Below, piece by piece: positions 52,761 through 62,494 of a stretch of DNA of 64,000 bases. A model generated the notes under the pieces. That model did no database searches and was not told the DNA's origin. It saw only the letters and a program-made list of their open reading frames with translations. Numbering within the stretch: the stretch's first letter is position 1; each line of letters opens with the position of its first letter. Origin of the DNA: F22 sp963668535 (GTDB lineage Bacteria > Bacteroidota > Bacteroidia > Bacteroidales > Bacteroidaceae); assembly GCA_963668535.1 (NCBI GenBank), contig OY764867.1:496001-560000 (forward strand), in the 5' to 3' direction. The translations under genes and the position numbers were made by a program.

Positions 52761-54008
52761 TTATTCATAACGCATAGACTCACTAGGATGAATACGACTG
52801 ATAATATATGTTGGCAGAAGCATAACAAAGAGAGAAAGGCACAAAGTGATAATATTAATACCAATCCAATACCATAGGTTAAATTGCAAAGGAACACTAT
52901 CTACATAATATACAGTTGGGTTTAAAGGAATAACATGTCCATAATATTGAATCACAAAGAAAATAGCAGCTAAGATATTCCCCCATAACATGCCCTTGCC
53001 AATCATCAAAAAAGCCAGCCATAAGAAGGTATGCCGTATCTGACGATTAGCACTCCCAAGTGCCTTAAGCAAACCTATCATTTGTGTACGTTCTAATATA
53101 ATAATGAGTAATCCAGAGACCATAATAATCATGGCAACCCCAAACATCAAAACTAAAATAATCACAACATTCATGTCCAACAAATCAAGCCAAGCAAAAA
53201 TTTGTTCATGCAGTTGTCGAGTATTTTGCACGTAATATTGTTCCCCATGTCCATCACTTTTGGCTGTTAACCTTCTAGCCAATGCATATGTTGTGCTTTC
53301 TAAATCAGTTTCTGGCTGTAAAGAGATTTCTAAAGTAGTGACTTGATTGGAGTCCCATTTTTGTAGACGCTGTATAGTATACATATCTACAAGTACAAAT
53401 ACTTTATCATATTCAACAAAGTGGGTTTGATAAATACCGCACACTTTAAAACGGCGTGCTTTGACTTTGTCACTAATAAAGTAAACATACATCTTATCCC
53501 CCACATCCAATCCCATTTCTTGGGCTATCCTTTGCGAGATAACCACTCGACCTGTACTTTCTTTATTACTGAATGTAGGCATCTCACCTTTCACAAGATG
53601 TTGGGCAAAAAAGTGAGAATCGTAATCTGGTCCTATTCCCTTCAGCACTATACCGCTAAAAGCTTGATCGGTCTTCAGCATCCCAGGTTTTATAGCTGTA
53701 CGTTGCACATGCGTAATCGAAGGATAATCTTGTTTTAATTCGACAATTAAACTATCTGACACATATATCGGTTTCTTTTCATATGACGTTACAGCATCAA
53801 AGTTACTTAATTCAATTTGTGCGCCGAATCCTGTAATTTGATTCTTGACTTCATTTTTAAACCCCGTTACAATACATACAGCAAGGAGCATCACCATCAA
53901 TCCGATGGCAATGCCCCATGTAGCTATAGTTACTGCAGGAGCTGAGACTCTCGACTTGCTCAGGCCCCCATCAAAAATTCGTTTTGCAATAAATGAGCTA
54001 AGGTTCAT
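52761..54008 (-). CDS. ABC transporter permease, LolC/LolE-like (FtsX fold)
   Basis: This 415-residue inner-membrane protein belongs to the type VII ABC permease class. One N-terminal helix (TIATWGIAIGLMVMLLA) is followed by a periplasmic MacB-core-type domain of about 210 residues. Three C-terminal helices follow (from about 275, including VVIILVLMFGVAMIIMVSG). The layout matches LolC/LolE, which releases lipoproteins to LolA. No ATPase partner is adjacent. Lipoprotein release is likely but not proven. It overlaps nothing and follows the aminotransferase gene by 8 bp. Confidence 0.87.
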   Translation of the reverse strand: MNLSSFIAKRIFDGGLSKSRVSAPAVTIATWGIAIGLMVMLLAVCIVTGFKNEVKNQITGFGAQIELSNFDAVTSYEKKPIYVSDSLIVELKQDYPSITHVQRTAIKPGMLKTDQAFSGIVLKGIGPDYDSHFFAQHLVKGEMPTFSNKESTGRVVISQRIAQEMGLDVGDKMYVYFISDKVKARRFKVCGIYQTHFVEYDKVFVLVDMYTIQRLQKWDSNQVTTLEISLQPETDLESTTYALARRLTAKSDGHGEQYYVQNTRQLHEQIFAWLDLLDMNVVIILVLMFGVAMIIMVSGLLIIILERTQMIGLLKALGSANRQIRHTFLWLAFLMIGKGMLWGNILAAIFFVIQYYGHVIPLNPTVYYVDSVPLQFNLWYWIGINIITLCLSLFVMLLPTYIISRIHPSESMRYE

Positions 54009-54016
54009 AGGTTATA

Positions 54017-55225
54017 TTATTTCTTTTGATACGTATTGCCAGGATATGCTTCAAGTGCTTTTTCCAAACAGATTAGAGCTCGCTCAAGCTCTTCTTGACA
54101 CAATACATATGCAATACGTACTTCATCTTTCCCCGTATTAGGTGTTGTATAAAAGCCTGATGCAGGTGCCATCATAATTGTTTCTCCTTCATACTCAAAA
54201 TCGTTCAGACACCATGCACAAAATGCATCAGCATCATCAACAGGTAGTCGAGCAACAGTATAAAAAGCTCCCATAGGAATTGGGCTATATACACCGGGGA
54301 TACGATTTAGACCATCCACTAATGTTTTTCGTCTCTCTACATACTCATCATACACATCAAGCATATACTCTTCGGAGGTATCTATAGATGCTTCCGCAAC
54401 AATCTGCCCTATCAAAGGTGGAGATAAACGGGCTTGACAAAACTTCATGACCGCATCATGTACCTCTTTATTTTTCGTGATTAATGCGCCAATACGAATA
54501 CCACAAGCAGAATAACGTTTTGAAACGCTATCAATCAAAACCACTTTATCTTCGATGCCCTCTAAATGGCAGGCTGAGATATAAGGAGATCCAGTATAAA
54601 TAAACTCACGATATACTTCATCTGAAAACAAAAAGAGATCATGTTTCTTTACCATGTCACGAATTTGCATCATTTCCCTACGACTGTATAAATAGCCCGT
54701 TGGATTATTAGGGTTACATATCATGATACCACGCGTGCGCTCATTGATCAATTTCTCAAATTCTTCAACTGGTGGCAAAGAAAAACCTTGTTCAATAGTG
54801 CTAGTAATTGTACGAATAGTTGCACCAGCGGAAATAGCAAAAGCCATATAATTAGCATACGCAGGCTCTGGTACTATGATTTCATCACCTGGATTCAAGC
54901 AACTCATAAAAGCAAATAGGACAGCTTCTGAGCCACCACTTGTTATGATGATATCATCAGGGCTAAGATGAATATCATATTTTGCATAATAACCGGTCAG
55001 CTTTTGTCGATAGCTATAATATCCATCACTAGGACTATACTCTAGTTGTGTACGGTTTATTGTTTTCAGTGCTCTCATTGCCTCAGGAGGAGTGGGCAAA
55101 TCTGGTTGACCAATATTTAAATGATGCACATGCACCCCCCTAGCTTTTGCATAATGAGCTAATGGGGATAACTTGCGTATTGGAGATTCGGGCATGTTGA
55201 CAGCCCGTTGACTAATCTGTGGCAT
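54017..55225 (-). CDS. Pyridoxal phosphate-dependent aminotransferase, class I
   Basis: This 402-residue fold-type I aminotransferase is close to aspartate aminotransferase. It shows LNIGQPDLPTPPEAM, TSGGSEAVLFAFMS, EPAYANYM, CNPNNPTGYLYS, FSDEVYREFIY and the PLP lysine in LIDSVSKRYSACGIRIG. The C terminus has RIAYVLCQEELERAL, carrying the substrate-binding Arg. The exact amino acid is not certain. It is 8 bp upstream of the Lol-like permease gene. Confidence 0.9.
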   Translation of the reverse strand: MPQISQRAVNMPESPIRKLSPLAHYAKARGVHVHHLNIGQPDLPTPPEAMRALKTINRTQLEYSPSDGYYSYRQKLTGYYAKYDIHLSPDDIIITSGGSEAVLFAFMSCLNPGDEIIVPEPAYANYMAFAISAGATIRTITSTIEQGFSLPPVEEFEKLINERTRGIMICNPNNPTGYLYSRREMMQIRDMVKKHDLFLFSDEVYREFIYTGSPYISACHLEGIEDKVVLIDSVSKRYSACGIRIGALITKNKEVHDAVMKFCQARLSPPLIGQIVAEASIDTSEEYMLDVYDEYVERRKTLVDGLNRIPGVYSPIPMGAFYTVARLPVDDADAFCAWCLNDFEYEGETIMMAPASGFYTTPNTGKDEVRIAYVLCQEELERALICLEKALEAYPGNTYQKK

Positions 55226-55261
55226 ATACCTTTTATTAATTACAATTTAAAAGAATTAATC

Positions 55262-55291
55262 GCAAATATATAAACATTTAATGACTTCAAC
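55262..55291 (-). promoter_or_regulatory. Promoter of the aminotransferase-permease unit
   Basis: On the minus strand the -7 TATATTTG (55269-55262) and a partial -33 TTG (55290-55288) have about 18 bp between them. The leader would be about 30 nt. Confidence 0.5.
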
Positions 55292-55298
55292 AAGGAGA

Positions 55299-57125
55299 TT
55301 ATGACAAATCGTCCAATTCAAGCCATCTCATTTCTTTTTCGTCCAACTGTTCATTGATCTCATTTAAACGCACACTAGATGTCGTTATTTCATCTACAGA
55401 AATAGAACCACTAGCCAAAGCTTCTTCCAACTTCGTTTTTTCAGCCTGCATCTGGTCTATTTCTTTCGTTAATTGCTCCAACTCACGCTTTTCTTTGTAA
55501 GACATCTTACGCGTACGATTGGTGCGCATTTTTTCATTATCACTAATGTCAGTATCAACGATGAATTGTTCATTTTGTTTGCGTGTCTTATAGGCTCGTT
55601 CTTTTTCAGCTTCCTTTTCGGACTTTTCCTTAGCCTCTTTCCAAACACGATATTGAGTGTAATTACCTGGGAAGTCGCGAATATCTCCTTGACCATTGAA
55701 AACCAAAAGATGATCAACAACTTTATCCATAAAATAGCGGTCGTGAGAAACCACAATGACACAACCTTGAAAATCTTTAAGATACTCTTCTAAAACATTT
55801 AAAGTAACAATATCTAAATCATTAGTAGGCTCGTCAAGCACAAGAAAATTTGGATTCTGCATCAAAACTGTACAGAGATATAAACGACGTCGCTCACCAC
55901 CAGATAGTTTGGCCACATAGTCATACTGACGTTCTGGTGAAAATAAAAAATGCTGCAAAAATTGAGAAGCCGTCAAACTTTTTCCATTACCCAAATCAAT
56001 CATTTCGGCAATATCACGCACAACATCAATCACCTTTTTCCCTTCATCAAATTCTAAACCTTGCTGGGAATAATAGCCAAATTTCACTGTCTGGCCAATA
56101 TCCATCACTCCACTATCAAGAGGTACTTCACCCAACAATATTTTAAGAAATGTAGATTTTCCCGTTCCATTATTTCCAACGATGCCCATCTTCTCATAAC
56201 GAGAGAATGTATATGAGAACTGATCTAGAATGACCAAATCATCAAAAGACTTACATAGATTGTCCGCTTCAAATATTTTCTTACCAATATAACTTGAAGA
56301 AGTATTCAAACTCACTTGTTTATTACTAACACGCTGCTTAGCGACCTTTTCCAACTCATAAAATGCCTCTTCTCGATAACGAGCTTTATGTCCCCTAGCC
56401 TGAGGCATACGTCGCATCCACTCAAGCTCTGTACGGTACAAATTATTAGCGCGCTCTATCTCGACGTTTTTTTGAGCGATACGCTCTTCCCTTTTACTAA
56501 GGTAATAACTATAATTGCCGGTATATCGATAGATTTGGTTATTATCCAGTTCCCAAATGACATTGCAGACATTATCCAAAAAATACCGGTCATGCGTAAC
56601 CATCAATAATGTAATATGATTGCGCGACAAATATTTTTCAAGCCACTCTACCATTGGAAGATCCAAGTGGTTTGTAGGCTCATCCAGAATTAACACATCA
56701 GGTTCTTGAGCTAACAGATTGGCCAAGGCCATGCGCTTTACTTGTCCACCACTCAATTCTTTGACCTGTTGCGAGTGGTCAGTAATATTCAACTGAGTTA
56801 GTAAGCGTACCAAACGCTGTTCCATTTCCCAGTCCTTATGCGTAGCTTTATCCAAGCATGCATCTATTACTGATTTATCATCTGGGTATTCAGGATGTTG
56901 TTCGAGATAGCCTATAGAAATATCTTTTTTATTATCAAATTGACCCTTATCATAAGATTCTTGCTCTGCAATGATTTTGAGTAAAGTTGTTTTTCCTGTA
57001 CCATTCTTAGCTATTAAACCTATATGATCACCTTGGCACACTGTAAAACTTAAATCTGAAAAGAGCACTCTGGCCCCAAAAGATTTAGTCAAACCATCAA
57101 CTTGCAGATATGGAATTGAAGCCAT
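55299..57125 (-). CDS. ABC-F family ATPase
   Basis: This 608-residue soluble protein has two ATP-binding cassettes and no membrane segments. Walker A motifs are GLIAKNGTGKTTLLK (about 36-50) and GIVGNNGTGKSTFLK. Signatures are ELSGGQVKR and KLSGGERRR, and Walker B sequences are LILDEPTNHLD and LVLDEPTNDLD. A linker with many charged residues joins the cassettes, and a C-terminal coiled coil of about 80 residues follows. It is Uup-like, a ribosome or DNA-repair associated class; antibiotic-resistance ABC-F proteins are a less likely alternative. Confidence 0.92.
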   Translation of the reverse strand: MASIPYLQVDGLTKSFGARVLFSDLSFTVCQGDHIGLIAKNGTGKTTLLKIIAEQESYDKGQFDNKKDISIGYLEQHPEYPDDKSVIDACLDKATHKDWEMEQRLVRLLTQLNITDHSQQVKELSGGQVKRMALANLLAQEPDVLILDEPTNHLDLPMVEWLEKYLSRNHITLLMVTHDRYFLDNVCNVIWELDNNQIYRYTGNYSYYLSKREERIAQKNVEIERANNLYRTELEWMRRMPQARGHKARYREEAFYELEKVAKQRVSNKQVSLNTSSSYIGKKIFEADNLCKSFDDLVILDQFSYTFSRYEKMGIVGNNGTGKSTFLKILLGEVPLDSGVMDIGQTVKFGYYSQQGLEFDEGKKVIDVVRDIAEMIDLGNGKSLTASQFLQHFLFSPERQYDYVAKLSGGERRRLYLCTVLMQNPNFLVLDEPTNDLDIVTLNVLEEYLKDFQGCVIVVSHDRYFMDKVVDHLLVFNGQGDIRDFPGNYTQYRVWKEAKEKSEKEAEKERAYKTRKQNEQFIVDTDISDNEKMRTNRTRKMSYKEKRELEQLTKEIDQMQAEKTKLEEALASGSISVDEITTSSVRLNEINEQLDEKEMRWLELDDLS

Positions 57126-57169
57126 AAATTATTGAGTATAAAGATTTTATTAATTATTATTAGATTGGG

Positions 57170-58003
57170 TTATTCACTATCAGCCAATAATGTGAGACAT
57201 TCTTGATAAACAACCATTAAATCACAATCCAACTTACGTTTCTTCTTGCTCCAAACCAATTTCATCGGATCAATAACAAGATCTTTTGCAGAATAATACA
57301 ATACAGGATCTTCACGATTACCATCAATCAAAGTACGCCATTCTAGACCTTCAACTTCCTCAGCTAAAATAACACACAAAGTAATGCCAACAGCCAACCA
57401 CACGTCTCTTTTTTTATCAGAATAACCAGCTCTTTCTAATGCTTCAATCAATAACACGATATCTTCATCCCGTCCTTGGAAATTCTTTTTGATTTGCTCA
57501 CGCACTAAGTGCGACATCATGTTATAGGCTTCATTAACAATACTAATTTCAGCTACACGAGGTGGAATCAACTCTGTAGAGTATTTTTTATGAGCATAAC
57601 GGGGTTCCAAACTTTCAATCACTTCTACTGCATCAGCAATCTCTCCTCCTTGAGGACAAATAAACGTACACTCAGCAACAAGATGTTCCAAATCTACCAC
57701 CCATATATGCATTGTGTATTCATTACCATCTTCTTCGACTGGATAAGCTAAATAGGCTGCTACATGTGGACCTACTTGTACTTTATGAGCAATATTTTCT
57801 TCACGTATAAATTCGTCTACAGCATCTTGGCCGTAATGTGTATTTCCTTCTTCTTGATATGCAGATATACGAAAATTACCCGACCATATGTTAGGGTTGT
57901 AAAAGAGGAAACTATCGGGTGTGTCTTCGCTCTCAAACCAGCTTTCAGGATAGGACATAGAGAACCATCCTCCGGGAGCTATAAATCGTTTAGAATGTGA
58001 CAT
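57170..58003 (-). CDS. DUF3805 domain-containing protein
   Basis: The ATG at 58003 (MSHSKRFIAPGGWFSMSYP) gives 277 residues; the open frame runs to 58054. I recall the N-terminal half, with GGWFSMSYPESWFE, as DUF3805 of Bacteroidetes; the C-terminal half may be DUF3806. It has no signal peptide, no membrane segment and no catalytic motif I can recognise. It is acidic and looks like a soluble cytoplasmic protein. It is 44 bp upstream of the ABC-F gene on the same strand. The function is unknown. Confidence 0.75.
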   Translation of the reverse strand: MSHSKRFIAPGGWFSMSYPESWFESEDTPDSFLFYNPNIWSGNFRISAYQEEGNTHYGQDAVDEFIREENIAHKVQVGPHVAAYLAYPVEEDGNEYTMHIWVVDLEHLVAECTFICPQGGEIADAVEVIESLEPRYAHKKYSTELIPPRVAEISIVNEAYNMMSHLVREQIKKNFQGRDEDIVLLIEALERAGYSDKKRDVWLAVGITLCVILAEEVEGLEWRTLIDGNREDPVLYYSAKDLVIDPMKLVWSKKKRKLDCDLMVVYQECLTLLADSE

Positions 58004-58042
58004 AAATGTTACAAATAAGTGACAGTTTTGAATGATTGAGGA

Positions 58043-58050
58043 CAAAGATA
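58043..58050 (-). promoter_or_regulatory. -7 box of the DUF3805 gene
   Basis: On the minus strand this reads TATCTTTG, 39 bp before the chosen start. It is back to back with the response-regulator promoter. Confidence 0.5.
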
Positions 58051-58124
58051 ACAATTATAACACGGAAAAGAAAACTGCATGAAAAAAAAACCTAGCGGGA
58101 AGCTTTTTCAATTAAATTATTGAT

Positions 58125-58132
58125 TATATTTG
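58125..58132 (+). promoter_or_regulatory. -7 box of the two-component operon
   Basis: TATATTTG, a consensus -7, lies 50 bp before the chosen start of the response regulator. It supports that start because the longer reading frame would begin upstream of the transcript. Confidence 0.55.
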
Positions 58133-58182
58133 TGTCAAATAAAACAAACCACTCAAAAAAACAAGTAAAAACCCAAGAGACT

Positions 58183-58881
58183 ATGATAAAAAGTTCGAGT
58201 GAATATCGCATTCTGATTGTAGATGATGAAGAAGATATCTGTGAAATTTTGAAATTTAATTTAGAGAATGAAGGATACACTGTAGATACAGCCCATAGTG
58301 CTGAAGAAGCAATGAAACGTCCTCTATATGAATATCATCTTTTACTCCTTGATGTCATGATGGGAGAAATCTCAGGTTTCAAAATGGCAAATATTTTAAA
58401 AAAAGATGATGATCTTAAACATATCCCTATCATATTCATTACTGCGAAGGACACTGACAACGATAAAATCACTGGTTTTAATATTGGAGCAGATGATTAT
58501 ATTTCTAAGCCATTCAACTTACGTGAAGTTGCAGTTCGTGTTCGAGCAGTTTTACGACGAACAGCTACCATGGATCCCCAAAATGAAGTTATTAGATATG
58601 AAAACCTTCGCATACTAACAGCTAAAAAACTGGCTTATATCGATGATGAAAAAATCAATCTCACAAAAAAAGAATTTGAAATACTCGTTCTATTTGTCAG
58701 CAATCCTGGTCGCGTATTCTCTCGTGAAGACATTCTTCATCATGTTTGGGATAATGAAGTCTGCGTATTGGATCGAACTATTGATGTAAATATCACTCGC
58801 CTTCGTAAAAAACTAGGGCATATTGGCAAACAAATCGTGACTCGACAAGGGTATGGTTATTGCTTTGAAAAATCAATATAA
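58183..58881 (+). CDS. OmpR/PhoB-family response regulator
   Basis: The ATG at 58183 gives 232 residues. The longer frame from 58120 begins before the -7 box, so it is rejected. The receiver domain has acidic Asp14-Asp15 (IVDDEED), the phospho-acceptor Asp57 (LLLDVMMG) and the conserved Thr and Lys in FITAKD and SKPF. A winged-helix DNA-binding domain follows (about 130-230, VFSREDILHHVWDNEV and VTRQGYGYCFE). It is 36 bp before its cognate kinase. The signal and regulon are unknown. Confidence 0.93.
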   Translation: MIKSSSEYRILIVDDEEDICEILKFNLENEGYTVDTAHSAEEAMKRPLYEYHLLLLDVMMGEISGFKMANILKKDDDLKHIPIIFITAKDTDNDKITGFNIGADDYISKPFNLREVAVRVRAVLRRTATMDPQNEVIRYENLRILTAKKLAYIDDEKINLTKKEFEILVLFVSNPGRVFSREDILHHVWDNEVCVLDRTIDVNITRLRKKLGHIGKQIVTRQGYGYCFEKSI

Positions 58882-58917
58882 CTTTGTTTTAATATCTATC
58901 TAACTCCTTCAAACAAT

Positions 58918-60462
58918 ATGTCTTTTGCTCTACGATTATTCACAAGTGTAGTCCTTTTTTTTCTGGTATACACTGGCTTACTACTTGGTTATCAGTATCG
59001 ACACGATAAGGCATATCAAGAAACATTAATGTTGAATCATCTAAAACAATACAACACACTAGTATATAAAGATTGGACTAGTTTAGGAGGAATAAAAGAA
59101 GTAGATTCCACAATGTGGGTTACAGTTACAAATTTACGCGGCGTCCAACTCTATGACAGTAAAGGCTATTATAGAGACAGCATATCATTTATGCAACTTC
59201 CTGAAGTCAAGGCAGCTATGAATATGCGTATTGGAACAAATATTCGCAATGTCCATAAGCGTCGACTAGACATTTTAAAAATTGACTCCCTTATACAAAA
59301 AGATAGCTCTACTAAAGCTATTTCTCCTGCTGATGAGCTTTTAGCTGTAGAAAACACAAGACTTTCAAATTTAAAGATAGACAGTACCGAATACTATTTT
59401 GTGGCAACTAGATACCCACGCTGCATCATACGTACAGCTCAAATGTATAACGTAGATATATTAAGCGGATACAGAACAGATAATCATGTACTCATATTTA
59501 CTGGTTTACTGGGTGTTGCCATGTTGATCGTCTTATATATTTACACCCAACGTTTGGGTAAAGTCATTACAGAGCTACGTCGTTTTGCGCGCAAAGCAGA
59601 ACGTAATGAAACCATCACGCTAGAAATGGTTGAATCATTCCCGAAGAATGAGCTGGGTGAAATCTCACAACATATTATTAAAGTATATCATCAAATGCAA
59701 GCTACAAAAGAAGCATTACATTTGGAACAAGAAAAAGTCGTAAAATCATTAGAAAGTCAAATTCGTTTAAAAAAGCAACTCACTCAGAATATTTCTCACG
59801 AATTAAAAACTCCTGTGAGTAGCATTCAAGGATATCTAGAAACGATTTTGAGCAACGATAATATTCCCCCTGAAAAAGTACGTCTTTTTTTAGAGCGCAG
59901 CTATGCACAAAGCAATCGATTAACCAATCTTCTTCAGGATATTTCATCACTAAATAAGATGACTGAAGCAAGCACTATGCTTGTGATGGAAGACATTAAT
60001 ATATACAATTTAGTTCATAGTATTGAAAGCGATGTGCATTTACAACTCGAAGTCAACAAAATGACTATGCACATTGAGCTACCTGAAGGATTAACTATAA
60101 GAGGAAACAATTCATTGCTGTATTCTGTTTTTCGAAACCTAATAGACAATGCTATTGCCTATGCAGGCAACAATACAACTGTCACCATTCGCCTGGCAAA
60201 AGAAGATAATCACACTTGTTATTTTGAAGTCTCTGATAACGGAATAGGCATAGACCAAAAACACCTAAATCACATCTTCGAAAGATTCTACCGAGTAGAC
60301 AAAGGACGTTCCAGAAAGGCAGGAGGTACAGGATTAGGTCTTGCTATTGTGAAGAATGCCGTGATAGCACATGGTGGGAACATCAAAGCTACCAGCACAC
60401 TCGGCGAAGGAGTCTCATTTGCTTTCCACTTATCAAAAGGTAAAAGGGACATCCAATTTTAA
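58918..60462 (+). CDS. Sensor histidine kinase
   Basis: This 514-residue membrane kinase has two transmembrane segments (about 7-25 and 190-209). Between them lies a periplasmic sensor of about 165 residues that I do not recognise. A linker with HAMP-like character follows, then a HisKA domain with phospho-acceptor His294 (NISHELKTPVSS). The HATPase domain has NLIDNAIAYA, DNGIGIDQKHL, FYRVDKGRSRKAGGTGLGL and the G2 box. Its partner is the regulator just upstream. It ends 9 bp before the convergent PPTase gene. Confidence 0.92.
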   Translation: MSFALRLFTSVVLFFLVYTGLLLGYQYRHDKAYQETLMLNHLKQYNTLVYKDWTSLGGIKEVDSTMWVTVTNLRGVQLYDSKGYYRDSISFMQLPEVKAAMNMRIGTNIRNVHKRRLDILKIDSLIQKDSSTKAISPADELLAVENTRLSNLKIDSTEYYFVATRYPRCIIRTAQMYNVDILSGYRTDNHVLIFTGLLGVAMLIVLYIYTQRLGKVITELRRFARKAERNETITLEMVESFPKNELGEISQHIIKVYHQMQATKEALHLEQEKVVKSLESQIRLKKQLTQNISHELKTPVSSIQGYLETILSNDNIPPEKVRLFLERSYAQSNRLTNLLQDISSLNKMTEASTMLVMEDINIYNLVHSIESDVHLQLEVNKMTMHIELPEGLTIRGNNSLLYSVFRNLIDNAIAYAGNNTTVTIRLAKEDNHTCYFEVSDNGIGIDQKHLNHIFERFYRVDKGRSRKAGGTGLGLAIVKNAVIAHGGNIKATSTLGEGVSFAFHLSKGKRDIQF

Positions 60463-60471
60463 AACTAGAAT

Positions 60472-61116
60472 TTATACAACCCAAGTCAGCACATACTCAT
60501 CTTCCATGCGATAGTACACTTGCGCCTGACAATGTTGTTCTGTAGCAAATTCCTTAGCAATCAATTGATTACCATCTGCTTGTATGGACAGATGTCGTTT
60601 ATAATCTACAAGTTGCTCACTGCCTACATACTTAAAAAAAGCTTCTTTGGCTGACCATGCCAAAACATGCTGTTTCACCTCAAGAGAGAAATTAAGGCTA
60701 CCCAATAAGTAAGCTGGTAAAATGTCTTTGGGATGCATAAATTTGGAAGCAACACGCAATGCCTTATCACTATAAGTTTCAATATCAATACCCACTTTGG
60801 AAGCTTCAGAAAGAATAACAGCTACATACTCTCCAGAATGAGAAATACTAATGGACTGATTCTCGCCCACTAAAAAAGGTCTTCCATTTGTATGATACGT
60901 CACTTTCTGTTCACGTCCACAAAGTTGGTTGACTAAAATCCGTGAAGCCAAAAGCTCTTTCTTACGCTTATTAGATCGCACAACCTCTACCAAATCCTTA
61001 TAATAAATAAGATTATCAGATGGACATAATTGAAATAGTTGATCAACCGTTTCAGTAATATGCCACAAAGCCAATTGGCAAGTCGTGTTATCCACAATCA
61101 TTTGAAGCATCGGCAT
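60472..61116 (-). CDS. 4'-phosphopantetheinyl transferase superfamily protein
   Basis: This 214-residue protein would transfer the phosphopantetheine arm of CoA to an acyl or peptidyl carrier protein. Hallmarks are SISISHSGEYVAVILS, VGIDIE and WSAKEAFFKYVG, which carry the Mg-binding and catalytic residues. The length and the N-terminal region fit the Sfp/EntD-type group more than the short AcpS group. It starts 1 bp after gldE ends, so it shares the ssb-gldE transcript. The carrier protein target is unknown; no synthase cluster is near. Confidence 0.88.
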   Translation of the reverse strand: MPMLQMIVDNTTCQLALWHITETVDQLFQLCPSDNLIYYKDLVEVVRSNKRKKELLASRILVNQLCGREQKVTYHTNGRPFLVGENQSISISHSGEYVAVILSEASKVGIDIETYSDKALRVASKFMHPKDILPAYLLGSLNFSLEVKQHVLAWSAKEAFFKYVGSEQLVDYKRHLSIQADGNQLIAKEFATEQHCQAQVYYRMEDEYVLTWVV

Positions 61117-61117
61117 A

Positions 61118-62449
61118 CTAGCTATTTTTTATCTCGAATTTAACCTTCTTGATACGTCTATCATCCATTTCAAGCACTTCAAAGGTATATATTGATTTAT
61201 ATTCGATCGTCTCGTGCATCTTTGGGAACTCACCTTTAATTTCTAAAAGTAAACCAGCTACAGTATCTACTTCACTTGAAATATCTTCAAAAACCTCTTC
61301 ATCTAAATTGGTTATTCTATAGAAATCACTTAGAGAAGTCTTGGCTTTAAAAATCCATGTGTTCTCTTCTAGTTGTGCAAAGTGATTCTCTTCCTCATCA
61401 TATTCATCACTAATCTCTCCTACAATTTCTTCAATAATATCCTCCATAGTCACTAGACCACAAGTTCCACCGAACTCATCAACAACAATAGCGATGTGCA
61501 CTTTATTTTCTTGAAAGTCCCTCAGTAAAGTATCAATCATTTTTGTATCAGGAACAAAAAGAGGTTGACGCATTAACGACTGCCAACGAAACGTATCTCC
61601 CTTCTGAATATGCGAAAGTAAGTCTTTGATATAGAGCACCCCTTTGATATTGTCATTAGATCCGGCATACACAGGTATGCGTGAATAACTATGTTCCGTA
61701 ATGCATTTTAGTACAGAATGAAAAGAGCTTTTGATATCTAAAGCCACCATATCTAGGCGTCCAGTCATCACATCACGAACGCGTTCTCCACCAAATCGAA
61801 TAATTCCTTCAAGAATCTCATTCTCTTGTGTAATTTCTGTTTTATCCGTCAATTCCAAGGCTTGTGACAAATCAACAACAGATATTACTTTCTTTTTTTT
61901 CTGAAAACGCTTTTGAATATGTTCGGTAGAAGAAGTAAGTAATCTACTGATAGGAGCAAAAATTCTTTCGCATACAGCCACGCCTGGTGCAGCGATTCGA
62001 CAAAAGCGCAGTGTATTCTGCGCTGAAAAAATCTTTGGCATGATTTCACCGAAAAGCAACAATAAGAAAGTCAATGCAACTGTAAGCACTAAAAACTGAG
62101 CCAGTTCGTTATGCCCAAAAGAAAGACATTGTCCAAAGAAAAAGTTGACAAGTAAGATAATCAAGACATTCACAAAGTTGTTGGTTACCAATATGGTAGC
62201 CAACAAATGCTCTGAATCCTTCAAAAGTCTTTTTATTATTTTGTCCGAAGTATGCCCCTCATCTTCTATCTCATTCAAATCTTGAGGAGAAAGAGAGAAG
62301 AAAGCTATTTCAGATGCAGAAGCAAATCCCGATCCTACAAACATAATAAGCGCTAAAACCAAGGCTATCCACCCCGACGGCTCAGGTTCATCTATGGTGA
62401 CGCTACTGAAAGCGTCTCCTACTTGTACTATAAATTCTGGTATACTCAA
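61118..62449 (-). CDS. gldE: Gliding motility-associated protein GldE (CNNM/CBS family)
   Basis: This 443-residue membrane protein has a DUF21/CNNM N-terminal domain of about four helices (from about residue 22), a pair of CBS domains (about 205-330, with YSRIPVYAGSNDNIKGVLYIKDLL) and a C-terminal CorC/HlyC-type domain (about 345-435). GldE is conserved in Bacteroidetes including non-gliding Bacteroidales, so motility is not implied. Related proteins affect magnesium or cobalt handling. It lies 45 bp after ssb and is translationally close to the PPTase gene. Confidence 0.88.
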   Translation of the reverse strand: MSIPEFIVQVGDAFSSVTIDEPEPSGWIALVLALIMFVGSGFASASEIAFFSLSPQDLNEIEDEGHTSDKIIKRLLKDSEHLLATILVTNNFVNVLIILLVNFFFGQCLSFGHNELAQFLVLTVALTFLLLLFGEIMPKIFSAQNTLRFCRIAAPGVAVCERIFAPISRLLTSSTEHIQKRFQKKKKVISVVDLSQALELTDKTEITQENEILEGIIRFGGERVRDVMTGRLDMVALDIKSSFHSVLKCITEHSYSRIPVYAGSNDNIKGVLYIKDLLSHIQKGDTFRWQSLMRQPLFVPDTKMIDTLLRDFQENKVHIAIVVDEFGGTCGLVTMEDIIEEIVGEISDEYDEEENHFAQLEENTWIFKAKTSLSDFYRITNLDEEVFEDISSEVDTVAGLLLEIKGEFPKMHETIEYKSIYTFEVLEMDDRRIKKVKFEIKNS

Positions 62450-62494
62450 TGTTATGGTGAATTAATTATTATCTTACTTTTTCATAGGAAATGC

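Noticed and set aside
58120..58182. Longer N terminus of the response regulator
   Set aside because: The extra 21 codons would begin at a non-ATG codon upstream of the predicted transcription start; the receiver domain starts normally at 58183.
61118..62449. Gliding motility locus
   Set aside because: GldE alone is conserved in non-motile Bacteroidales; no gldK-N, sprA or adhesin genes are present.
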